Assembly (NCBI GenBank): GCA_029555925.1
Contig: JAKPQU010000076.1
Span: 1-22,459, forward strand
Reading direction: 5' to 3'
From: Bacillota bacterium
Lineage (GTDB): Bacteria; Eremiobacterota; SpSt-956; JAKJGF01
DNA: 22,459 nucleotides
Part shown: one piece after another, positions 14,082-19,985 of the stretch
How positions within the stretch are numbered: position 1 is the first letter of the stretch
Layout of the letters: every line of letters starts with the position of its first letter
Position numbers and translations under genes: made by a program
The notes under the pieces: generated by a model
What the model saw: only the letters and a program-made list of their open reading frames with translations
Databases searched by the model: none
What the model was told of the DNA's origin: nothing

Positions 14082-15527
14082 ATGGATATAAAAGGAACTT
14101 CGGCTTTTAAACCTTCAATCCAGTCGGGCTTTGTATCTCCCGGTCTGACTCCCAGACAGAGCCAGGAAATGGCGCCTAAAGATACAGCTACTGTACAGAG
14201 TTCTCCTGCCTTTACCCAGGACAGCACATCTACAGGTATACAGGGTAAAATGGTATCCCTTTCGCAGCTTTCCAGATCTATGTCAGAAAATGGTCTCACA
14301 TCAGATCCGAAGCTGTCTTCCGGCGTCATGAAACACCTTACAGAACTGGCCATGCCATTACTTGGCAGCGGATTTGAAAAAGAAGGGGCAGGAGAAAAAC
14401 AGGGACAGACGAAAAACACACAGGAAGGCCAAAAATCCGGGTCTGCTTCAGGTTCTCCAGATGGGGCAAAAGGTATGGCTACGAAAAAACCTCTTTCAAG
14501 ACTTGATGATGCCAAAAAACTTATGAATAAAGAATTTACAACTTCCGCCCTGGGTAAAGGTGGCCTTGATTCACTGAGAAAAACAGATATGAAACAGTTC
14601 ATGGAAACAAGCCGCGCAGCACTTTCAGGTTCTACCGGAGGAGCCCCGTCCCAGGAACAGCTCAGAGGAGCCATACAAAATGCCGCTTCGGCCATATGGG
14701 ATATATTGAAAAAAGCAAGAAAAGCAGAAGACAAAGAAGATACTACATCGGGAATACTCGGAGTCCTTATGAAAATACATTCTGCCTATACCTTTGAACA
14801 TTCCAGCAGAGTAATGGATTTAACTATGGGGCTTGCAGAAGAACTGGGAATTAATGATGAGCAGCAGCTTGATAATCTTAAAAGTGCAGCCTTTTTTAAA
14901 GATATAGGTCAGTATGGACCTGACGGTTTTTCGTACCTGAAAAAAGATGGCGAAGGGGATATTTTAAACTATATAAAAGATATTAAAAATTCTCTCAGAG
15001 AATGCGGCAACCTTCATGATATAGGTAAAATGAGAATTCCTGATACAATCTTAAATAAAAACAGTAAACTCAATGACGAGGAATTTGCACAGATAAAAAA
15101 ACATCCTATGATAGGAGTAGAAATAGTACTTCCCTATCCTGCTCTTCATGGCGCACTGCCCGGAATAAGACATCATCATGAAAAATGGGATGGTAACGGC
15201 TATCCTGACAGGATATCAGGACTTAATATACCACTTCAGGCAAGGATAATAGCCATATGCGATACCTTCGATGCCATGACGGAAGATCGTCCTTACAGAA
15301 AAGCTCTTACCGCAGATATGGCAGTAAAGGAATTGATAAGATGTTCCGGCACACAGTTTGATCCAACTCTTGTTCCAGCTTTTATATATGCACTGGCAAA
15401 AAAAGGGGAAATAGACATTTCATTATATGAAAATGACATAAAAATGCTGGAAGAGAAATTTAATTTCAAGGCAAAACCCCAGGGAAATCTTAATTTTAAG
15501 ATTAAAGACAGAAAGAATGAAGGGTAA
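14082..15527 (+). CDS. HD-GYP domain protein (putative c-di-GMP phosphodiesterase) with a duplicated HD motif
   Basis: Protein of 481 residues. Residues 1-200 are low in order, rich in Gly, Ser, Lys and Gln, and unrecognised. The HD-GYP domain (about 235-450) has H240, H312-D313 in LHDIGK, HHHEKWDGNGYP (364-375) and CDTFDAMTEDRPYR, the signature of c-di-GMP hydrolysis to pGpG or GMP. Oddly, the usual HD position holds FFKDIGQYG (K273-D274), and the real HDIGK follows 39 residues later, as if the segment had been copied and the first copy lost its histidine. ATG 14082 has AAGGA 10 nt upstream. The C-terminal NEG and the TAA stop merge into the following array. It may work with the REC-REC regulator encoded just upstream. 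Cytoplasmic. Confidence 0.9.
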   Translation: MDIKGTSAFKPSIQSGFVSPGLTPRQSQEMAPKDTATVQSSPAFTQDSTSTGIQGKMVSLSQLSRSMSENGLTSDPKLSSGVMKHLTELAMPLLGSGFEKEGAGEKQGQTKNTQEGQKSGSASGSPDGAKGMATKKPLSRLDDAKKLMNKEFTTSALGKGGLDSLRKTDMKQFMETSRAALSGSTGGAPSQEQLRGAIQNAASAIWDILKKARKAEDKEDTTSGILGVLMKIHSAYTFEHSSRVMDLTMGLAEELGINDEQQLDNLKSAAFFKDIGQYGPDGFSYLKKDGEGDILNYIKDIKNSLRECGNLHDIGKMRIPDTILNKNSKLNDEEFAQIKKHPMIGVEIVLPYPALHGALPGIRHHHEKWDGNGYPDRISGLNIPLQARIIAICDTFDAMTEDRPYRKALTADMAVKELIRCSGTQFDPTLVPAFIYALAKKGEIDISLYENDIKMLEEKFNFKAKPQGNLNFKIKDRKNEG

Positions 15528-15632
15528 AAGGTGAAGGGTGAAGGGTGAAGGATGAAGGGTGAAGAGTGAAAAGTGAGTGATGGGTATATAAAATTACGAC
15601 TCACGACTCACGACTCACGATTCACGACTCAC
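15517..15632. repeat. Long two-armed heptamer array
   Basis: Plus-reading units in phase from the last codons of the HD-GYP gene (ATGAAGG 15517-15523, GTAAAAG) through GTGAAGG three times, ATGAAGG, GTGAAGA, GTGAAAA, GTGAGTG and ATGGGTA to 15586. After about 11 bases come five minus-reading units (GACTCAC three times, GATTCAC, GACTCAC, 15598-15632). Both arms belong to the GTGAGTC/GTGAARA family, and the 17-nt junction is absent. The right arm ends 10 nt before the next ATG. Confidence 0.9.
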
Positions 15633-15642
15633 TATAAAAAAA

Positions 15643-17559
15643 ATGGAAAAAGATAAAAAAAATTACTATAATCCGAAACTTCAAAATCTGGAACATGAAT
15701 TTGATACATATCTTCAGATTATCGAACAGGGAGAAGCAGATTCTACTACTTTTTTTCGTCTGGGACGTCTCTATCAGGAAAAGGGACAGATAGAGCCGGC
15801 CATAGAAAACTATGAAAAAGCCCTTGATAAAGATCGTAATGCTGGGGAAGTTCATTACAATCTTGGCTGTGTCCATTTCAATAAAAAAGATTACAATAAA
15901 GCTCTTGAAGAATTCGTAAAAGCTCTCGAATGGGATCCAAACGATGTTTACACCCATAATTCTCTTGGAAATACTTATTATAAGCTGGGAAAATATGATC
16001 AGGCCATAAGAATGCATGAAGGTGCTCTTAAACTTGCCCCTTCCGATGCCTATTCCTTTAAAGGTCTGGGAGATGCATATTACTCACAGAAAAAATTTAA
16101 AGAAGCAAAGAAATATTATAAAAAAGCACTGGAACAGGATAAAAACATGGGAAAAGCTTACTTCGGCCTGGCCCTTGTATATGGTGCTGAAAAAAAATTT
16201 GAAAAAGCCATAGAAACCTATAAAAAAGCTATAGCACTGGAAGGGCAAAACGGGAGGCTTCATGGGAATCTGGCCTATGCCTATTATGCCATAAACAATT
16301 ATGATATGGCTATAGCAGAATATAAATTAGCTATTGAACTGGACAGTTCTATTCCCTGGAATTACGGACACCTGGGCCATATATATTATGGCCAGGGAAA
16401 AACAGAGCTTGCTCTGGAACAGTATAAAAAACTTGTAGAACTTGCTCCTGAGGATTCCATTGGCTATGGAAATCTGGGAAGAGTTTACAGAGAACTAGGC
16501 AATACAGAAGAAGCAATAAAAAACTATAATAAAGCCATAGAACTCGACCCGGAAGTGGGATGGGTTTATGTAAAGCTTGGATTACTATATCACAGCAATG
16601 GTAATTATGACGAAGCAATAAATAAATATAAAAAAGCTATAGAATTAAATCCAAATATGGCCTGGACTCACGCCTATCTGGGACTCTGTTATCAGAACAA
16701 CGAAAATATTGCAAAATCTATCAATTCATTTAAAAAAGCTATTGAACTTGACCCGAATCTGACCTGGGTCTACGGTTTTCTGGGTATTTCTTATTGCAAA
16801 CTGGAAAATTTCGAAGAGGCCATAGAGGAATGCAGAAAATCCATAGATATAGATCCTGATTTTCCTGTAAGCTATCTGCATCTAGGCCGGATACATGCTT
16901 ATATGGCACAGAGCAATATCAAACAGGAAATAGAAGAATATGAAAAAGCACTAAAACTTGATCCGTCTTTGAAATGGGCCCATGGTTTTCTCGGAGTAGC
17001 TCTGTTCAAAGCAGAAAGATATGAAGAAGCACTGGTAGAATGCAGAAAGGCATTAAACATCAAAGAGAAAACAAAATCAGGATTTGAATTTCTTGAAGTG
17101 ACCTACGACAGAGAAATATTTGAAGAAACCATTGTAAAATGTAAAAATATACTGAGACTGGAAAGTAAGGACAGTGATAAATACAGCAAAGCAGGCCATG
17201 AACATTACTCACAGGGTAATTTCGAAGAAGCCATAATTAATTTCGAAATAGCTACGGAACTCAATGGTTCTCTCGCCGGTGTATATCCATATCTCGGACG
17301 CTCATACCAGGCAACAGGATTAATTGAAGAGGCCCTGGAAGCATACAGGAAAGCTCTGGAATTAAATCCGGAAGACGGCCAGGTAATGGGAAATATTGGC
17401 ACAGTTTATCAGGCACAGGGAAAAATCGATGAAGCTATAAAAGAATATGAGAAGGCACTTGCACTGGATCCGAATCTCCACTGGATAAGAGGATGTCTTA
17501 CAAGAGTAATGTCCTTTAAAGAAAAACTGGATAAATACAAAAAACCTGCCAGAAATTAA
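15643..17559 (+). CDS. Large TPR repeat protein
   Basis: Protein of 638 residues consisting of about 16-17 tetratricopeptide repeats of 34 residues, nearly end to end. Many units follow the pattern of an aromatic, LG, Y, EAI, KKAIELDPN, and several carry a tryptophan before the LG motif (DPNLTWVYGFLG, NPNMAWTHAYLG), giving a run of near-identical modules that suggests recent internal duplication. No signal peptide, membrane helix or catalytic domain is seen. Expected role: a cytoplasmic protein-binding scaffold of unknown partner. ATG 15643 has no Shine-Dalgarno; the upstream bases are TATAAAAAAA, directly after a GACTCAC array. It lies downstream of HD-GYP on the same strand. Confidence 0.92.
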   Translation: MEKDKKNYYNPKLQNLEHEFDTYLQIIEQGEADSTTFFRLGRLYQEKGQIEPAIENYEKALDKDRNAGEVHYNLGCVHFNKKDYNKALEEFVKALEWDPNDVYTHNSLGNTYYKLGKYDQAIRMHEGALKLAPSDAYSFKGLGDAYYSQKKFKEAKKYYKKALEQDKNMGKAYFGLALVYGAEKKFEKAIETYKKAIALEGQNGRLHGNLAYAYYAINNYDMAIAEYKLAIELDSSIPWNYGHLGHIYYGQGKTELALEQYKKLVELAPEDSIGYGNLGRVYRELGNTEEAIKNYNKAIELDPEVGWVYVKLGLLYHSNGNYDEAINKYKKAIELNPNMAWTHAYLGLCYQNNENIAKSINSFKKAIELDPNLTWVYGFLGISYCKLENFEEAIEECRKSIDIDPDFPVSYLHLGRIHAYMAQSNIKQEIEEYEKALKLDPSLKWAHGFLGVALFKAERYEEALVECRKALNIKEKTKSGFEFLEVTYDREIFEETIVKCKNILRLESKDSDKYSKAGHEHYSQGNFEEAIINFEIATELNGSLAGVYPYLGRSYQATGLIEEALEAYRKALELNPEDGQVMGNIGTVYQAQGKIDEAIKEYEKALALDPNLHWIRGCLTRVMSFKEKLDKYKKPARN

Positions 17560-17576
17560 CGTAATACCAACAGACA

Positions 17577-17647
17577 TGACCGGAGCGGTCACAACCAAAT
17601 ATGAAAATCAACATCCAGTGAAGGTGCAAACTTCATCATTTTCATAT
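17577..17647. other. Structured 3' region: short hairpin and nested inverted repeat
   Basis: Just after the large TPR gene, TGACCG-GAG-CGGTCA (17577-17591) forms a 6-bp hairpin without a T run. Then ATATGAAAAT (17599-17608) pairs perfectly with ATTTTCATAT (17638-17647), and inside it TGAAG pairs with CTTCA around 17619-17635. The rest of this 325-base gap to 17821 is AT-rich and shows nothing else that I can support. Confidence 0.45.
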
Positions 17648-17821
17648 AAAATTGCTTTAATTAAACCGAATAATTTGAATAACAGGTAAATACTGTCTGC
17701 CTGTCTGATGCTCCTCCGAAAAAAATCTAAACTGGAACGTTTATAATAGTATAAAATTTTCCAGAATTCTGCCATAACCCGCTGATTACAACGAAAAATG
17801 AGAAACTATTCCTCTCTTCGC

Positions 17822-17877
17822 CCTTCACGACCCACGACTCACGATTTCTTTTTCACCTTTCCCTTTTCACTTTTCAC
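17822..17877. repeat. Heptamer array, single arm
   Basis: Eight minus-reading heptamers in phase: CCTTCAC, GACCCAC, GACTCAC, GATTTCT, TTTTCAC, CTTTCCC, TTTTCAC, TTTTCAC. It lies 7 nt after the TAA of the zinc-finger gene on the minus strand. Three units are decayed but hold the 7-nt phase. Confidence 0.85.
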
Positions 17878-17884
17878 TTAAAAT

Positions 17885-18310
17885 TTATATAAATGCAATA
17901 ATTCTTCTGAACATCAATTTATCTTCACAGCATATTTCTTCTCTATTATAATTTATATATGGTACAGTAAATTTATTTTCTAAAACCTCACTTACTACTA
18001 TATATTGATTGCCTGTGAAGTTGTTGAGCATAATACATAAAATATCCCAGAAAATAGTTTTACCCTTATATTTCTGCACAAGATAATACATTTTCTGATA
18101 TTTAAGCAGTTTATCCCTGTTGTCCTTATAATAGGCTTTTATTTTGTCTTTATTATAGCCATAATATTCTTTACGTTTATCTCGTTCCTTCTGAACATTA
18201 TCCCAGTAAAGTTCTTTTCTGTAGCAATTTCTGCAGAGCCCTCTGGCATAATGTCTGTGTTCTGTACTTCCACATATTTTACATCTATCATATTCTCTGG
18301 ACCATCTCAT
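17885..18310 (-). CDS. Small zinc-finger protein, function unknown
   Basis: Protein of 141 residues. The N-terminus carries RCKICGSTEHRHYARGLCRNCY with C10, C13, C26 and C29 (H18 and H20 also available), a compact zinc-binding fold seen in small nucleic-acid-binding or phage-type proteins. A basic, tyrosine-rich helical stretch (about 35-85) could contact nucleic acid. The C-terminal part is hydrophobic and unrecognised. ATG 18310 has GGAAG about 10 nt upstream; a TTG at 18325 would add five residues. Base use looks more AT-rich than its neighbours, especially at the C-terminus, which may hint at a separate origin. No mobile-element genes flank it. Confidence 0.7.
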   Translation of the reverse strand: MRWSREYDRCKICGSTEHRHYARGLCRNCYRKELYWDNVQKERDKRKEYYGYNKDKIKAYYKDNRDKLLKYQKMYYLVQKYKGKTIFWDILCIMLNNFTGNQYIVVSEVLENKFTVPYINYNREEICCEDKLMFRRIIAFI

Positions 18311-18339
18311 AAAATCAACTTCCAATAGTCTTAATGTTT

Positions 18340-18369
18340 ACGCTTGAAGCGTGAGTGTTAATTCACTCA
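18340..18369. promoter_or_regulatory. Two adjacent inverted repeats between genes
   Basis: ACGCTT-G-AAGCGT (18340-18352) is a near-perfect palindrome and TGAGTG-TTAATT-CACTCA (18352-18369) a second one, sharing a base. They lie between the stop of the (p)ppGpp synthetase gene and the start of the zinc-finger gene. No T run follows, so an intrinsic terminator is unlikely; they may be an operator or a decayed heptamer pair. Confidence 0.35.
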
Positions 18370-18376
18370 ATGAATA

Positions 18377-19285
18377 TTATAAAATTACAGGATAAGAATC
18401 TTCATTTATGGTATAACCTGTTGAAGTTTTTAATTTTTCTTTCAAATATTCAAGCTCGGCCTGAAGATTTCTTATTAAATTAGCCTGAAGTACTGCGATT
18501 CCTGGCTTCATGTCTTCCATGGTTTCAGGATTTTTCTTTTCTTCATAATAAATATCAGGTATCTGATCTGCAATATAAACGGCTACATCACAGACCCGTT
18601 TCAGGGTTTCAAGAAGGGTCTGACAAACTTTACCCGGTTTCTGTCTCGGGTAATTAAAGGTATGATCTATTTCTGACCATCCCTCCTCAAAAAGTGTTCT
18701 TACCTGAATCTCACAGTAACAATTTTTATGTTCCACATCATTTACTACATAGTGAGCAGAACTATAACCGGTGGATTTCTCTTTTACTTCCATATCCAGT
18801 TCTTTGAATATCTTTAAAAACCTGGGAGAAAAGTTATATGCCACAGGCTCTCTGCTTAATTCCCATTCTTTACAATTACATATAAATTCATGAATATCTT
18901 TTATATGAGTTTTATAAAGCTGAAGTATTCTGAGACCGGCCAGATCTGTAATTTCAGAGAAAAAATTCTCCTCCCCGATCTCTATATCAGGATTTTCTAT
19001 TTTTTTTCTAATAAGTTTTTCTGCCAGATGGGTTTCATCTTTCAATCGAAAGCCATAGGAATGAACTTTATTATGAAGACTTTTCTCGTGGCGAAATCTC
19101 TTCAGAACTTTTACGCCGAATGTTTCTATATTATCTTTTTTCTCCATATAAAGGCAGAGAAGTTTCCTTGTATTCTCAAGAAAAAACTCATCTTTTTCAG
19201 GAGGGAAAAGATGACTGTAACTGGTTCTATAACTCTCTATAAGATTCCGGAACCACCTGTCAAAATTATCGGTAAATGAATACAT
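18377..19285 (-). CDS. RelA/SpoT-type (p)ppGpp synthetase domain protein (small alarmone synthetase-like)
   Basis: Predicted GTP/GDP pyrophosphokinase of 302 residues without HD hydrolase, TGS or ACT domains. Synthetase motifs are complete: RLKDETHLAEKL (80-91, nucleotide-binding RxK), DLAGLR (114-119), GYSSAH (173-178, matching GYxSxH), CEIQVRT with E192, and W203-x4-H208. An N-terminal helical region (1-70) and a C-terminal coiled-coil-like tail (about 260-302) flank the catalytic core; in small alarmone synthetases such tails support oligomers. ATG 19285 is chosen because an open frame to 19411 reads only array sequence. There is no Shine-Dalgarno, and the array starts 7 nt upstream. The Smr gene is divergent. 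It could make ppGpp, pppGpp or pGpp; no antitoxin-like partner is evident. Confidence 0.88.
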   Translation of the reverse strand: MYSFTDNFDRWFRNLIESYRTSYSHLFPPEKDEFFLENTRKLLCLYMEKKDNIETFGVKVLKRFRHEKSLHNKVHSYGFRLKDETHLAEKLIRKKIENPDIEIGEENFFSEITDLAGLRILQLYKTHIKDIHEFICNCKEWELSREPVAYNFSPRFLKIFKELDMEVKEKSTGYSSAHYVVNDVEHKNCYCEIQVRTLFEEGWSEIDHTFNYPRQKPGKVCQTLLETLKRVCDVAVYIADQIPDIYYEEKKNPETMEDMKPGIAVLQANLIRNLQAELEYLKEKLKTSTGYTINEDSYPVIL

Positions 19286-19292
19286 ATGTTTC

Positions 19293-19362
19293 GTAATGCG
19301 TGATGCGTGACGCGTGATGCGTGACACGTTATAAATGACGCGTGACGCGTGACGCGTAATCT
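19293..19362. repeat. Heptamer array upstream of the (p)ppGpp synthetase
   Basis: Ten units in unbroken phase: GTAATGC, GTGATGC, GTGACGC, GTGATGC, GTGACAC, GTTATAA, ATGACGC, GTGACGC twice, GTAATCT. In the sense of the minus-strand gene they end 7 nt from the ATG. Confidence 0.92.
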
Positions 19363-19415
19363 TTCCCATGTAATTTATGTTATCTTTAATTCTTAATATA
19401 AAATTAAACAAAAAT

Positions 19416-19465
19416 CTCTTAAAACCTTTAAAGGAGTAAAATATTTTGGTATAATTTTTTTAAGA
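19416..19465 (+). promoter_or_regulatory. Promoter of the Smr gene framed by inverted repeats
   Basis: TGGTATAAT (19447-19455) is a perfect extended -10 box; TTTAAA (19427-19432) sits 17 bp upstream as a weak -35. A 9-bp inverted repeat, CTCTTAAAA (19416-19424) and TTTTAAGAG (19457-19465), frames the promoter, and CCTTTAAAGG (19425-19434) is a further palindrome over the -35 area. This looks like a regulated promoter. Transcription from about 19462 would put the heptamer array in the leader. Confidence 0.5.
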
Positions 19466-19466
19466 G

Positions 19467-19506
19467 GCGTGAATTCACGCGTGACGCGTTACGCGTTACG
19501 CGTCAC
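19467..19506. repeat. Heptamer array in the Smr leader
   Basis: GCGTGAATTCACGC (19467-19480) is a perfect 14-bp palindrome built from two facing heptamers. GTGACGC and then minus-reading GCGTTAC twice and GCGTCAC follow. The array ends about 10 nt before the Smr ATG, with no Shine-Dalgarno between. Confidence 0.85.
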
Positions 19507-19516
19507 GATTACAATT

Positions 19517-19825
19517 ATGAACAATAAACATTTTCCTGAAGAAGAAATAATACTTCCCATTGAAGACTCTATAGATCTTCACACATTTCATCCCCGGGAT
19601 ATTCCTGACGTAGTTGAAGAATATTTAAATGAATGTGTAAAGCTTGATTTCGAAGAAGTAAGAATTATCCATGGCAGAGGAAAAGGTTATCAGAGGGCTG
19701 TAGTTCAGACACTTCTTGCAAAAAATCCTCTTGTACTATCTTTTCACGATGCCCCGCCAGAAAGGGGAGGCTGGGGAGCTACTGTAGTAAAGCTCGTAAC
19801 CAGTCCGGAAATAACTACATCATAG
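19517..19825 (+). CDS. Stand-alone Smr domain protein
   Basis: Protein of 102 residues that is essentially one Smr domain, the fold found at the C-terminus of MutS2. Motifs: DLHTFHP (20-26, the LDxH-like motif), VRIIHGRGKG (48-57) and the Gly-rich GGWGATVV near residues 84-91. Stand-alone Smr proteins in other bacteria show nicking or RNase activity; the exact substrate here is unknown. ATG 19517 is chosen because an upstream start at 19469 would add residues encoded only by the array. No Shine-Dalgarno is visible, and a hairpin-forming array fills the predicted leader. It is divergent from the (p)ppGpp synthetase gene. Confidence 0.88.
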   Translation: MNNKHFPEEEIILPIEDSIDLHTFHPRDIPDVVEEYLNECVKLDFEEVRIIHGRGKGYQRAVVQTLLAKNPLVLSFHDAPPERGGWGATVVKLVTSPEITTS

Positions 19826-19839
19826 TTACAGTTTATATC

Positions 19840-19985
19840 GTAACGCGTAACGCGTGACACGAAGATATTAATCGTTCTAATAATTTGCCGGACTTATTTT
19901 TCTTACAGTCCTTAATATTTAAATGTTCCACCAATGATTTCCCGTCTTACGCATCACGTCTCGCGGCTCACGACTCATGCCTTAC
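19840..19985. repeat. Two separated facing heptamer arms
   Basis: GTAACGC twice and GTGACAC (19840-19860) face six minus-reading units (19944-19985: GTCTTAC, GCATCAC, GTCTCGC, GGCTCAC, GACTCAT, GCCTTAC), separated by about 83 AT-rich bases. They lie between the convergent Smr and acidic zinc-ribbon genes. The right arm contains the stop of the latter and encodes its last residues, RKA. This is the last array in the window. Confidence 0.88.

Noticed and set aside
14045..14734. Minus-strand open frame of about 229 codons opposite the HD-GYP N-terminus
   Set aside because: The plus strand has a good Shine-Dalgarno and a recognisable domain. The antisense frame has no motif and ends near the array.
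19286..19411. N-terminal extension of the (p)ppGpp synthetase
   Set aside because: It is almost entirely translated array (TRHASR-like repeats), with no family similarity.
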